This document shows positions 13,101 to 25,608 of a stretch of DNA of 64,000 bases, in pieces. The stretch comes from Gordionus sp. m RMFG-2023. Its lineage: Eukaryota > Nematomorpha > Gordioida > Chordodea > Parachordodidae. The notes below the pieces were generated by a model that saw only the letters and a list, made by a program, of their open reading frames with translations, made no database searches and was not told where the DNA came from. The position numbers and the translations under genes were made by a program. The stretch spans positions 11,718,052 to 11,782,051 of the forward strand of contig NC_088776.1 of the NCBI RefSeq assembly GCF_954871325.1, in the 5' to 3' direction. Position 1 is the stretch's first letter. Each line of letters opens with the position of its first letter.

Positions 13101-16100
13101 GTTACAATTAATGGTTAAAAAAATTTTTACCCATACACTTAATTTTTAATTTATATATTACTTTATCTCTATATGCTTGAATACCACTTTTTATCTTATA
13201 TCACTGAATTTGACACTTTTATTCATTATAAATTTTACGAAATAGAAACAAAAAATTAAACATTTACCATTTCTCTCACTAAATTATATCGAATATTCAC
13301 AACACATATTTTCCTTAAATATAATAATAATTAAAGCTGGGATTTTTACGCACCGACCACACAGGTCACACTTCTCTATCCTTCATCCCATCAGGACCTT
13401 ATATCTCGGATTTCGATGATAACTCCTTACAAAATCCGTTCAAAGAAAATTTAAAACTCACAAATTTGAACGGAGTTCCTCTTATGGTTGGAACCGACTC
13501 AGTCTCCAAAGAAGATAATATGTATTTATACGGAAATCACCAAAAAATTAACGCCGGTTTGGCTTAAATGAGAATATGATTTAAATTGATTTATCAAATT
13601 ACGTGGTTATTTTAATCGCTATTTCTTTACTTTATTATGTACACGCTTTGTGAAGGTTCTTAGAGTTCTTTCCCTTGCTTTTTAAAATTCAAATCTATAT
13701 ATTAATAAGATCTCTGCGGTTGAATAATTTACCCTTTTTCAGTTTTATACATTTAGGGCTAGTTTTTTTACTGATTATTTTTCCGAAGTTAAAAAAATGG
13801 GCTATATACCTTATTGTAGGGTAGGCTTACAAAAATACGGATTAAATAATTTTATTATCGTACGTAGATGTAGTAGTACGTAGATGTAGTATTGTTAAAC
13901 GGCTCAATATGAGCCGATTTTTAAAAACAGTTACTCAATATTTTATCAAAAAAAATCTTACCCAAGCCTGAAGAATTTGCTCCTAGTTGCAGAAAGGTTT
14001 GAAGCGCTATTAGCGAAATCTCGAAGCGTAAGCGATTTTTTTTTCAGGCTAAGATATCGATTAGCCGTTTTTAAAAATTGGCTCAAATCGATCCATTCAA
14101 CAACACTAATCATATCCGATCCAAATTTTTAATCAAATAATTAGTAGCCTTATTGAATAATAAAGTTATTATTTTGTTCTATACAAAATGAAAATTTAAA
14201 ATAAAAAAATGTTTTCCGAAAACGAAACAATTTATTATTTAATTTTTTTTAAATGATAGAGTAAAAATAAAAAGTTTCGTTGAAAATATATTTAATAATT
14301 TTCGAATGCGAATTATTTTGGAATATTAAAAATAATTTGGAATAGTTCTATTGAATAAATATGCAAAAAAGGATTAGGATTGTGCCAATCAATATAATTT
14401 TCACCGCGATCCTATCTGACACTTAACGATATTATAATAGTTTGTAATTAGTAATATTATATAATACAATAGGACCTATAACGAATTATTAATCATTCGA
14501 TTCATATTTCACAAATATAGTCCCTTTATTACATATGACTACTAATCAGTCACATAGTGAATTTTCTGACATATTTTACAGAGTAAATTATTTTGATGCG
14601 AAAATTCACTATGTGACTGATTAGTAACATTCCTTTTATATAAAAATCATTTTTTTAATTAGAAATTCTTATATTTATTTAAAGAGTGAGTATTTAATGT
14701 CCGCTGTTCCCTATATTTCAAAATTGACATTTTTCGTAATTTTTAATTACATTTTTTTAATATTAAACTCTGATATTATTTTTCAAAAAAATATGAACCA
14801 GGTAACTAAAATATTCCTATATTCTTTTCCGTTTTTATATTTTAAAAAAGTTTAATTAAAAATTTTTTAATCGAATATATATGTATGTTACTAATAAGAC
14901 TCAAATATGATTTCTTGTTCTAAATTTTTATTTTCACAAAAACAATGTTTTATAAAAGCCATTATTTTATGATGCTATTTTTTTAATAAGCGATTAATAT
15001 ATTACGATTCCATTGTCCGTTATAATTTTCTTTGTTTATACGACATTCGATTATCTATTGTAGTGATCTGCATCGGGCCTAATTTTTCAAGCTCGACCCG
15101 GCCCGAAATTTTTTTAAAAAAGTTTTGCCGGCTCGAACCCGAATTTTTTTTAAAATATTAGGCCCGGCTCAACCCGAACCCGATTATTTTAATAGAATTA
15201 GGCCCAAGCCGGGCCGGGTACTGGCCAGGCCTAACTTTGCAGATCTCTAATCTATTGTTCATTTATATTTTTCTTTATTTATACGACTTTCGATTATCTA
15301 TTGTTTATTTATATTTTTCTTTGTTTATACGACATTCGATTATCTATTGTTCATTTATATTTTTCTTTGTTTTTACGATATTCATTTATATCAAACCTGT
15401 TATGATTGTGCCCTCGAAACTGGTTCCAAGAGGGTCATTCTTTGAAATGGCAAATATTGAAGGGGTAGATATAACTTCCTTAGTATGGAAAGATAATAAA
15501 ACAGTAACTTTTTTGTCAACATTGTATGGGAAATTACCCCAGAGTGATATTGAACGATATGACCGCAAAACAAAGAAAAGGCTAAATATAGCTTGTCCCA
15601 TGGTTCTCAAGCAATATAACAAGCATATGGGAGGGGTTGATTTGTTAGACAGCAATATTGGAAGATACCACAATACAACCAGATCCAAAAAGTGGTATAT
15701 AGGGTCTTCCAACACCTTATTGATATAGCAGTTGTTAATTCCTGGTTATTATATCGGCGAATTCAAGGCGAGAAAGCCAAATCAGATGACAATTCTGTTT
15801 TTTCTTTATCGGAATTTCGTCAAGAAGTAGCCACAACAATGTGTCAAGTTGAAGCTTCAATAGAATTGAAACGCGGACGTTCTTCTTCTATGGTCGAAAA
15901 TCTAATAGAAGGTGATTATTTATTTATTAGTGCATTACTTAGATAAAAAAAAGAAGGGGGCCTACTTCTTTCGTACCGTCCACAGATATTCGCACGGATC
16001 AAATTGGACATATCCCAGAGTGGATGAATAATCGTCAAAGATGCAAAAATCCACTGTGTAAAGGGGTTACACATGTAAAATGCTGAAATGCCAATGCGCA

Positions 16101-19100
16101 CTATGTTTTCATGCAAATAAAAATTGTTTTATTTTATTTCATACCAATATATAAAATACAATAAATTGTTTGAAAATTTTTTTTTGATCAATTATCAATT
16201 AATATGTCAAAGGGAATACCTGAGAATTTTTTCTAAAACATCATGTGGTAAAGGGTTAAATTCTATTATTAAATATATATATTTTATTGATATTCCTTGA
16301 ATCGGGGAATTAATTTTTTTTTTAATATTTAAAAGGGTAGGCTAATATCCCAATTTGATTTTTATGCACCATCTATCTTTAAACCAATAACAAAAAAAAT
16401 TAGTATTTTTTTTTATAAAAAAATACCTATATCTATATAATCTATTAGCAAAACAAAAAACACTTAAATTTTATATTTCTCATGGCCAAGGCGATATTTG
16501 GTACATCATCACGAATGATCAAGTGTATTTTTTGCCCAGAAGTTAATTATCTTATCGTTTTATTTAAAATATGGGCAATGTTTACATAGAATCCTGATAA
16601 TAAAATAGCATAAGTTGTTGCCAAAACTAAGGCTACTGTCGTTTTTTAATCCACATGAAGTTCACTGCCCCTTGTTTTGTGAAATCCTTCAATGCTACAT
16701 TTACCTTCTTTAGGAGCCATTTCCCGTTTACCAGCAAGACTATCTTTAATCATATAGAATGTTTATGGTTGATTGTGACTCGTTTAATATCTTAAAATTC
16801 TTTTTTTATTGCAAAAATAAATATATCTTTTATCAATTTTTTATTCTTTATAATTCGATTTTTTAAAAAATATTATAGTTAGAAATAAATTAAATTCTTG
16901 TTTATTTTATTCATTTTTTATTATTAGGAAATTAGTAGTGATGTTAAATCACCTAACTTTGACCAACTCCAATATGGCATGGTCAAGATTATCTCCTAAA
17001 AACATAAACTTAATGATGGAGACTATTTTTTCAGACTAAAAACTTGGCTAAGCTTTTTAGAGCCGGCTAAAGTTAGATGGTTTAACAACACTAGAAAATA
17101 GGTTAAAAAAATATGATATAATTATTACATATATAATCATAAAGTAACCGAAAACAATGACAATATCGGAACGAATTTTTTTCAGCTGTAATTATTAGGA
17201 CGGTGCCGATTTTTATATCGGATCGGCACCAATATTTTACGTTTTCAAAAAATATCGGATCGGGCCGATATTTAAATAACCGATCTGATATTTTTTTATT
17301 ATTTTGATATATTTTATGTTTGTATGTATATATAATTTTTTTTATTTTATAAATATAATAATAAATTAATGAAAGGAACTAAAATACAATTTATTTGTTG
17401 TAATGTTTAAAAATTAGGTAAAAACTTTACATCATTTTTTGTTAAATTGTTTACAGTAAGAAAAAGATTTTAAAATATCTTACGAATCACATTCAACTAG
17501 TGTTGTTAAACCACTTGATTTAGCCAATTTTTAAAAACGCCTAACTCTCGATTTTGGCCAGAACCAAATTACTCGGAACAGCCCTACAAAAAATCTTATT
17601 TGTGGATCTGAAAAAATTATGAGTAAAGATAAGGTCCCTTTCGAATTTCGCTCACAATTCCAATTTTTTTCTTGTAAAAAAGTCTTCGGATCTTTGTGAT
17701 TTTTAGAAAAGTAGCGTTCTATATTTAATTTTTTGCAAAATTCTTTGAATAAATAAATTATTTAGTAACATATTCTTATATATCACAATGCAAATGTTGA
17801 GACATAATTCCGAATAATCCCTTCATTTAAAAAGGAAGAAATACTTTTTTAAAAAAAATGCTTTTCTGAATAATTAAAAAAAAAGAACATTGAGCTGATT
17901 AACTGTTCTATAATAATGTTTTCATAAAAATTAAAAATAACAGTTCAATACCTAGAAAAGTATGGTTGTCTAAATAGCAATTACAACCCCTTTTCCTCAT
18001 ACGCGCCATTTTGGGACTCCACAGATGCTAACATAACAAAAGAAGAAACCGATTTACTCGATAGCATATACAATTCTAGAATCGATGACACCTCCAATGG
18101 TTTGCATTCCTTGTTTTTTTCTCTTCTCTTCAATATAATACGAAGTTTTGTCATGTTTTTTCTAAATTGTAATTGTGTTAAAAAAAATAATTCAACTAAA
18201 TTGCATTTAGCTCATCGAGAAAGTCAGAAATAAAATTATCTGAATATGGAACGCTTATGAAATTTTTTCATTTTGTGATATATTACCATCTATTTAAAAA
18301 CTTGTCATTATATGAATTTTAATATAATGAATGGAATGTTTTCACTCCGTCGAATACTTACTATAATGAATTTATACTACTTTTGCATATGTATACTCTT
18401 ACCTTATCATCCTATTGATTAGAAATAACAACCCCGGCCACACTTGATACTAGTATTTTATCTCTCGATTCTGAATATGCTCTCAGTCTTAAAACTTTTT
18501 CTCGCCTGCCTTCTATTCAAAATTACGTGGACGATTTACTGGATTCATTGACTCAAGGGGCCCATGGAAAGAATTCTCAAGCCATAAATGATATCTTAGA
18601 GAAGTTGGAACATTCTAGGAATAACGCTGAGCTAGATAAAGAGAGCCAAAAATTTTATAGGTATATTTCTTTTCCTTTTTTTAATAAAAAAGATAAAATT
18701 ATTATTTCGTTTAAACATTTTAATTATTTAATATTTATCAAAATTTAATTTGATATAATATTGCATCTGTACATGAGTTCTTCTGATTAAATTTTGAAAC
18801 TAGTTAATTATTTTGGATTCATGTTCGCCAAAGTGTTTGTTTTATATGTTATTGTACCTAAGCTTTGAATAAATATTAATTTCGAAACGAATAATCAATT
18901 TAATATCGATAATTAAAAATTTTTTAAATGAGATTTAGGGTTAGCCGGAACTTCGGTTCACAAAATAAGATAGTTTCATGAATAATTTGATTATTTACAA
19001 AAAAAAAGAATTAAAATAAATCTTGAAAATAAAAATTATTGTTGACGAATCAATCAAATTATATAAATCAAATATTTTTTAGATATATTTGAGAATGTTT

Positions 19101-20482
19101 AAAGAAGAAGAAGATTATGGCCTTTAATTAATGGTTGCTTCAAAAAAAATTTGCGAAACCTTAGATATATAAAAAAAAAATTTAAGTGAGGAATTTCGTC
19201 AAATTTTGACCATATGGATCTTATTTAAGGAACTTACAAAATTAGAATAACAATTTTGAATGAAACACTTCTTCGACCATTTTAAAAAATACTAAAAGGA
19301 TATTTTTTTCCGGAGGTTTAAGTCTATCCCCAGGCATTATCTATTATGTTATGAGTTATTTTATATTTCAATGGTGTATCAGGATTATTTTGATTCTTTT
19401 TGTATACTATAGCATTCATTACATTTTTCTCGTGGTTTAAATTATTATACATTAATTGTTCACAATTATTCATAACTTACTACAATTATAGTGACTTACC
19501 GGATGAATTGATAGAGAAATTTAAATTAGCTTCTAAAGCTATAGTTGATTTAAACCAAGCGCAGAAGAGTAGACTTTCCTTACCGATTAAGCATTTAAGT
19601 TTGGCGCCTCCTCCTACAGATAGAGAAATAAATTTAGCTTCTCGGGTATTATAAATTCGCTATTTATTTGAAATATTTTTTTAAAAAAGTTATTAAAAAT
19701 TCGATTTTATTAGTATTGTTTAAAGGTTGCTTTCCAAAAGTAACTAGTTACAAGTTAAATTTGTAAAAGAAACTTTATACTAGGTATATTATTAAAAGGG
19801 TAACTAAATTTTATTACTAGTTTCAGTTTTATTTTAGAAGTGACCAGTTATATTGCAAGTAGCATTATAAATTATTTATACGATTTATTGCCCTGGAAAA
19901 AGATATATCATATTTATTTCCGAAAAGAGATAATATTATAATATTTATTCCTACTAGAAAAAATATCATAAGATAATATTTATTTTTACGAAAAATTTTG
20001 TTTAATCCAAATTTTTATTTGACTTTAATAAACAATAAGCTTTTTTTAAATTAGTCTCTATGAAGGGTACAAATATTTCTCCAAAATTAAATTCCCTAAA
20101 ATAAACAAATGTTGGGAAATCATCATATATAAAGATGATAAAAAGTAACAGTAACTAATTACATTTGTCGCCATATTCCAAAAATGTAACTGTGAGTTAC
20201 TATTTAAATATTTTCAAAAAGTAGTTGCAATACTTTGTAACTAGTTACCTTAACAACATTAATTTTTATCAACATAACTTTGTGGATAGTTCTTTACTTG
20301 AATTAATATCTATTATTGTGTAATATATAATATATTTTATTAAACTTAAATTTATTTATATTTAGGCTAGAGACAATTTAGTAAAATTAGCTATGAACGC
20401 TAAACCTAAAGATTTGGTGAACGCTGAAAGTATTCATAACCTTATAGGTCTTAAAACACCAATTTATACTGAAATATTATGA
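7200..20482 (+). CDS. BRD7: BRD7/BRD9-type bromodomain protein, 11 exons
   Basis: Exons: 7200-7484, 7532-7788, 7827-7971, 10150-10260, 10634-10867, 12550-12885, 13337-13556, 17956-18099, 18423-18660, 19492-19645 and 20366-20482 (stop TGA). Joined, they give 2,241 nt with matching phases at every junction, or 746 aa; human BRD7 has about 650. Residues 35-50 (RPLKLILKVG) match the family N-terminal motif. The bromodomain spans about residues 172-266, with FFAYPVNDLIAPGYSSII, PMDFSTI and the acetyl-lysine-reading asparagine in ALTYN. A basic and acidic linker follows. The DUF3512 region begins near residue 430 (ILADANKASEDARKKLEAIN, GKLGFLRTD) and includes NPFSSYAPFWDST and YVDDLLDSLTQGAHGK. BRD7 is a PBAF subunit and BRD9 an ncBAF subunit of SWI/SNF remodellers, acting in the nucleus; SYAPFWDST favours BRD7. 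The start ATG (next ATG at 7258) and the acceptor of exon 5 are the least certain points. Confidence 0.9.
8360..9130 (-). mobile_element. non-LTR retrotransposon (LINE) reverse transcriptase fragment
   Basis: On the minus strand, starting near 9110, the sequence reads VDFKKEFDCIKHEVVWKIL, the familiar domain of LINE reverse transcriptases (usually FLDFxKAFDSV). It continues with a decayed PVTYSIQY block (usually LSPxLFNxxM) and YVND at the catalytic YADD position. It ends with a region resembling the post-RT ...RLVKEFQYLG segment near 8600. Several stops and frame changes interrupt it. The fragment lies antisense within intron 3 of the BRD7/9 gene. Confidence 0.7.
9244..9720 (+). mobile_element. 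second LINE reverse transcriptase fragment, inverted relative to the first
   Basis: The + strand at about 9400-9470 reads a decayed LSPILFN-like block. Sequence at 9610-9660 (CCTTCTCCATGGGCAGAGAT) is the reverse complement of 8650-8680. About 320 bp of this copy match 8600-8960 in inverted orientation, so the two fragments could form a long hairpin in the BRD7/9 pre-mRNA. The copy is broken by stops. Confidence 0.65.
10868..12549. other. BRD7/9 intron 5, mostly AT-rich
   Basis: Most of this intron is simple AT-rich sequence. At 11175-11235 a direct repeat GTGATATCGTGCTT is followed by CTACCAGAAGAAGAAG, which could be a retroposon tail. At 11580-11625 there is a short GC-richer block. No gene was recognised. 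Confidence 0.4.
13887..14108. mobile_element. hAT-type MITE (AGTRTTGTTAAACGGCTC family), copy 1
   Basis: The 222-bp element begins TAGTATTGTTAAACGGCTCA and ends with the inverted form ...TTCAACAACACTA. Its subterminal arms contain inverted GAGCCGATTTTTAAAAAC. It has exactly the same length as the copy at 28181-28402. The 8-bp flanks no longer match. Just upstream is a small tandem duplication (TACGTAGATGTAGTAG twice). It lies in intron 7 of the BRD7/9 gene. Confidence 0.7.
14540..14626. repeat. 87-bp perfect palindrome (27-bp stem)
   Basis: The arm at 14540-14566 starts TACTAATCAGTCACATAGTG and is the exact reverse complement of 14600-14626, with a 33-base loop. It is probably the whole of a very short MITE or a relic of the two ends of an element whose centre was lost. 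No matching target duplication was seen. Confidence 0.7.
15013..15400. repeat. about 60-bp tandem repeats interrupted by a MITE
   Basis: A unit containing TTTATACGACATTCGATTAT followed by CTATTGTTCATTTATATTTT is repeated three to four times. The first copy is split by the MITE at 15061-15249. Confidence 0.7.
15061..15249. mobile_element. hAT MITE with GGCCCGG-rich interior and perfect 8-bp TSD
   Basis: The 189-bp element starts TAGTGATCTGCATCGGGCC and ends ...TTTGCAGATCTCTA, giving imperfect terminal inverted repeats. It is flanked on both sides by ATCTATTG (15053-15060 and 15250-15257). The interior repeats AACCCGA and GGCCCGG motifs. The 8-bp duplication and terminal sequence place it with hAT elements. 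Confidence 0.85.
15390..16140 (+). pseudogene. piggyBac transposase, C-terminal part
   Basis: The reading frame at 15237-15728 contains the hallmark piggyBac C-terminal block VLKQYNKHMGGVDLLDSNIG and RSKKWY. A frameshift near 15695 moves the continuation (VFQHLIDIAVVNSWLLYRR) to the frame open at 15692-15946. The cysteine-rich end (RQRCKNPLCKGVTHVKC) follows near 16030-16085, after stops. The catalytic core with the aspartates is absent. The fragment lies sense in intron 7 of the BRD7/9 gene. Confidence 0.85.
16936..17093. mobile_element. 158-bp hAT-type MITE
   Basis: The ends are TAGTGATGTTAAATCACCTA and the inverted ...TAGATGGTTTAACAACACTA. The flanks GAAATTAG (16928-16935) and GAAAATAG (17094-17101) match at seven of eight positions. 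It belongs with the GTTGTTAAA-ended MITEs but has a different interior. Confidence 0.75.
17498..17690. repeat. solo end of a GTTGTTAAA MITE
   Basis: The sequence starts TAGTGTTGTTAAACCACTTG with the subterminal TTTTTAAAAACGCCTAACTC, as in the other MITEs of this family, but no opposite end is present. Confidence 0.55.
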
Positions 20483-20577
20483 TTATTTATGATTACTTAT
20501 AATCTTTTTATGTCAATTTAATAATATCGATATTATGTAGTAATTTATATACAATCTAACGTCATAATAGTTCTCCA

Positions 20578-20583
20578 AATAAA
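20578..20583 (+). terminator. candidate polyadenylation signal for the BRD7/9 gene
   Basis: An AATAAA lies about 95 bases after the TGA stop. In such AT-rich DNA the hexamer is common by chance, so this is only a position-based suggestion. Confidence 0.3.
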
Positions 20584-21778
20584 TTGTGACAAAATTTTAT
20601 AAAAAAAAATAATCAGGCTAGAAAGATTCATTTTAATATAAATTATAAAGACCCATTTTCAGGTCCGAGCCGATCCGAAATTTTTTTTTATCTGATTAAT
20701 ACGATCCGATAATTTTTTTCAAAGATTCGAGCCTGATCCTAAATTTCCAATTTTTTTTAGATTTGAAAAAATCTTATTTCAAAATCGGAAAATTTTTGTT
20801 GAAAATCATTATGAAAACGATGTAATTTAGAATTTTGTTGTCCAGTATAAATTTTAAAATCAAGGCTCGAATCCCACCGAGTAAAGAAAATGCCTGTGCG
20901 AATTCTGCGGTCCGGCTGATAGGATTGGCTCATGTAAGGCTCTTAAAAGGATCTGATAAAGCGTTCACTTTTATTTTTTTTGTACGATGAAACCTAAGTT
21001 GTGAAAGTTTTATTTGATCCAAACATAAATCTTATTTCTAATAATATAATTCAAAAGGAAAAAGATCCATTAGTTAGGATAAATACAAATTAAATTGAAC
21101 AAAAATTATACATACCATAAATATAATTGTATCCAGGGTTGAGCAAATTTTCAAAAAAATGTATTTGATACAAATACCATGCCTATAAATATTCGTTGAG
21201 AATATGAATACCTTTGGCCTGAAGAATGTTATAGTACCCGATAAAGCTGTGACTGGTAGATAGTGTATTCTTTATTTTATTTTATTACTAGGGTAAATCA
21301 AAATTTTACCCTTATAAAAAATATTTTTGTTGTAATTTAAATTAGGGATTTAGCTTCGTATAAGAATTTAAACAACGACTTATTTAGTAAAACAAATAAT
21401 CATATAAAAAAGAAAGCATGATGATTCAAAAAATGGTTTTTCGTGTAGTATTTTTCATATATACAATCAATTTAGTTATTATTATTTAATAAAAAGAAAG
21501 TAATATGTAAATTTTCTATTATATTAACTTATAGCCTCAAAACTATATGCAAAAGAAAATATATAATATTACTATAATTTTATACATTTGTATTTATAAT
21601 TTAAGACCTAAATATAATCTTGCCAGTGTTTTGTATACCTAATATTTATTATTGCCTACAAAATTCTCATCTAGCAGGATAAATTTCTAGTTACAAATTA
21701 CAAATGTATTAAAATACATTTAAAAATAATTTTTTATTGTGCACATAAGGACATTCTTAGATATTATATATATTCTCA
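20584..21778. other. AT-rich intergenic spacer with degenerate repeat ends
   Basis: Around 20640-20760 there are CCGATCCGA-type motifs similar to 17195-17290, probably degenerate MITE ends. At 20870-20945 there is a GGCTCGAATCC box and a GGCTCATGTAAGGCTC block that could belong to a retroposon. No coding sequence was recognised. Confidence 0.35.
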
Positions 21779-21860
21779 TGTCTGCAATACCAGGACCAAG
21801 CCCTAACATTGAGAATCTTTGGGCCATTTTTGACAAAAAAGTGAATTGGTCAGGTCATAT
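21779..21860 (+). pseudogene. Tc1/mariner transposase remnant
   Basis: A short frame reads PGPSPNIENLWAIFDKKVNW. It resembles the PxSPDLNPIENLWxxLKxxV block around the last catalytic residue of Tc1/mariner transposases. Only this block is recognisable. Confidence 0.5.
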
Positions 21861-24800
21861 AAATGTTTTTTTCTATTTGATGAGTAAAATATACTGTTTC
21901 TAATTTAATCACTCCCCAAGATTATAAACAGTTATTTATTTTGGTTCAACAACCTATATTTTGAACTAGGCTAGACAAATTTAGTAAAGAAATTGGCCAC
22001 CAAACGACTGGGCCTTAACTAATTTCTATTTTGTTTTTTGCCAATTACTGATTCACATATGTTCCAATTATTTGTATTGAAAGTCTATAAATATATACTT
22101 TATTAACATAAAAAAATTAAAATAAACATTCATCAAAGCATAGATAAATTTCTTATTCATACCTCATAAAATAGGTTAATTTCTGATTCATCCATTATCA
22201 AATAATAATTGGGAAATTTCTGATTACCAGAGTTGTTAAAGTAGCGCGCTTACTTTTTTGTTAGCTATACCTAATAGCGGCTACTTTTTTGTAATTATTT
22301 AATTTTTTAGCGCTCTACTTTTTTTGAAAGTAGCTAATTAGCCGCTACTTCGCTACTTTTAAAATAATGAAGGTAAATATAAACATGAAAATAAATATAA
22401 TATCATAATTAATTATAATTTATATTTAATTTTGAAATTAAAATATTATTTCAATTTGTAATTTATATTTTCATTTGTATTATAAACCTAAATCACGTGT
22501 TAATAATTTAAAATGTCATTGCCTATGGATATCCAAATCGTTGAAAGTGATTCAAACGATGATATTAATGAAATGGAAGATACCAAGGGAAGAAAATGTT
22601 ATTAATAGCTATAATACAAATTTCCCATTCCCTACATTTGAAATTTTTTTTAAATAAATGTATAACCAAAACTGGTTTCAAATTTATTTGTTTAAAATGT
22701 AAAAAAAAAATATTTCCCCAAATCAATCCAGTAGCTATAACCTCAAGAAACACCTAAAGGTAAATTGTCATTTTTACATTCTAATAATATTTATTTTATA
22801 AGACTGTTCATGAGTTTTAAGGAAATGGAGAAACATCTAAATAATTTTAGTATAGGCGACTCTACATCCAAAAAGACTAATTGAATTCAAACCAAATTAA
22901 TTAATAATGCAAATCAGAAATTGGCTGATAAAGTTATTGTTGATTTTATAATTTATACAGTTCAGCCAATTTCCTTAGTTGATAATCCATCATTTACCAT
23001 GATGATTAAAACCGTATCAGGTCAATTCAGCGAAACTTTTATCGCGAAACACTTTTTCGCGAAACTTTTATCGCGAAGAAATTTTATAGCGAAGGCAATA
23101 TCGCGAAACCAATTCCGCGAATTTTTTTCCGCAAAACTTTTATAGCGAAGACAATATCGCGAATTTATTTCTGCGAAACCTTGACCGCGAATACTTTATA
23201 GCGAATACATTATAGCGAAACTTTGATCGCGAACTCGTTATAGCGAATTTATTTCCGCGAAACCTTAACCGCGAATACTTTATAGCGAATACATTTTAGC
23301 GAAACTTTGATCGCGAACTCGTTATAGCGAATTTATTTCCGCGAAACTTTAACCGCGAATACTTTATAGCGAAACTTTGATCGCGAACTCATTATCGCGA
23401 ATTTATTTCCGCGAAACCTAAACCGCGAATACTTTAGAGCGAATAAATTTTAGCGAAACTTATAGCAAAACTTTAATCGCCAACTCTTTATAGCGAATTT
23501 TCTACCGCGAATGTATGTGCGCGAAATTATTATAGCGAGCGCATGACTTCGAAAATTACGAATTCATTTTAAGTGAAATTGATATATTCAATATCAATTT
23601 ACCAACCGAAGTTTCTTAAATCATAAACGCGAATGTTTTAAGAATATTTTATTACGTATTGTTTATTTAATAAGCATGTAACATTTAACTGATGTGATAC
23701 AAAATACATTACTCTTTCTGGTCTCACTCACTCATGGTTGTAAGTATGGAGGGGACATTTTGGGTTAAGTTTTTACCAGAATAAGTTAACCCCCCCCCCC
23801 CCATGTGCTTTATGTCATTTAAAGAAAATTTTCTGATATACCTTTTTTCCAATCTAGATGAAAAATTATATAGAAAGCTAAGAATTTTTTATTGATTTTC
23901 TCAGATTATTTTTAAAAATTATAGAAGATTTTACTGATAATTAATGCCTCCTAATTATAATTTTTAGATAATGCACATCGATATAACTTTCTGATATAAT
24001 AGTAACTAATTTATTTGAATATTTTGACCTCTCCTTTTTCTTCTTATCGCATTTTAATAAATAGAAATAACTGCAAAGTTATGATTATCAAAAAAAAAAT
24101 TCAAAATATTCTATTGGATTACAATTGTAATATTTATGAAGAATAAATTATGGAAATAAATCATTAGATCTTCAGTTATTTTAGTTTTTTATTTTTGCTG
24201 ATTTCACAAGTCTAACTAAACAATATAAAAATTAAAAAAACGTATAATAGTTTTCATCATTTTATAAAATAATACCAGTTCAATTTAAATCAGGCGTTTT
24301 TATGAAAACACCGCTAAACGCTCCTTCTCAATTTGTAAGCACTTTTACTCATTTTTTCTAATAAAATGGAATTAAAATAAATTAGGATTTTTTGAAAATA
24401 AATAGAAAATGTTCCAAATCAAGAAAATAAAGATATTCCAATATCAGGAAGGCTTATATTTACATTTTTATTTAATTCTTTCATAATATTCGAACTTCTT
24501 TAAATATCATGTTTAAGATATTTATATCTATAATTACCATAATAATTTGATAATTCTGAGCAATTTCTTTATCGCTTCAACTTGTGTATCAGAACAGTGG
24601 CATAGACAGGATTTATATACTTAATATCATCGCCGTTAAATTTGGCGACTGTATAGTTCTACGAACTAATTGTAAATTATATCAATATTTCTTGCTTTAT
24701 TAGTACCAATTGAGTACTTAAACGAGTATAATAGCTAGTAAAAGGAAAAAAACTATTAGTAACAAAATTTTGGCAAATCTATGATTTAAGCAACTTAAAT

Positions 24801-25461
24801 AATTTATTCCGAAAATTTCATCGATGTTCCTTATTAATTATAATTTAATTCGTTTAGACAGTATAAAGAAAAAGTTTATTAGCAAAATAAGAAAAATTGC
24901 CTAATTCAGGCATTATTGATAGAATGGAAAATAGCTGGTTTGCGCTAATATTTATTAATTCTTCAGTCATTTTTTTCACACACAAAAAGGCAACCGTGCT
25001 ATAAGAAAAATAAAATCTATATCACCCATTAAAGCGTAAAATCAACCAAATTTCCGGAAGCAATAAATCTGGAACTTAAATCAATAATTATTACATTGAT
25101 TCTTCAATTCATTTGGTAGATAGTTTTTACTGACAAAATAAGATAAAATTGCCAAGATTAACAACATGCGAAAACAAACAAATATTTTTAGGTAAGCTCT
25201 ACTATATGAAATGCCAGATTATTACTTAGTATTACATCAATCAGTTTTTCCAGTCAATAAACAAAAACTAGTTTTAATAAGCGAAATAGACAATAGCAAA
25301 CCTTTAAGTATGAACCAAAAAGTATTAGAATTTCAAAAATTTGAAACATTATAAGATTAAACAAAGAATCTAAAGAAGGCAATTATAATAAAAAAAATTA
25401 AATGAAATATCTTAAAAAAATATTACTATATTTATTTATAAAATCAACTTTTTTCCTATTT

Positions 25462-25608
25462 CAAAATATGAGGATTTAAAGATACTCGATATTTTAGCCA
25501 AAAGAAAATTAAGCTTGGAAACTTTTCCGACAGATGACATAACTTGCGGCAACTTTGGAAAATGTTATATCAAAATGAGAAGGATTGGTTATGGTAAAAT
25601 TTAAAACA
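25462..25608 (+). other. orphan coding-like stretch inside the foldback element
   Basis: A 45-codon open stretch reads YEDLKILDILAKRKLSLETF and TDDITCGNFGKCYIKMRR with mixed codon use, unlike the surrounding AT-rich filler. It has no obvious start. I do not recognise the family. It may be a fragment of captured or original cargo. Confidence 0.25.

Noticed and set aside
15386-15715. 109-aa minus-strand frame
   Set aside because: It is the shadow of the piggyBac transposase fragment on the + strand.
23033-23560. CRISPR array
   Set aside because: The repeats are short, degenerate and directly abutting without unique spacers, in a eukaryotic sequence with an inverted partner array; this is a foldback arm.
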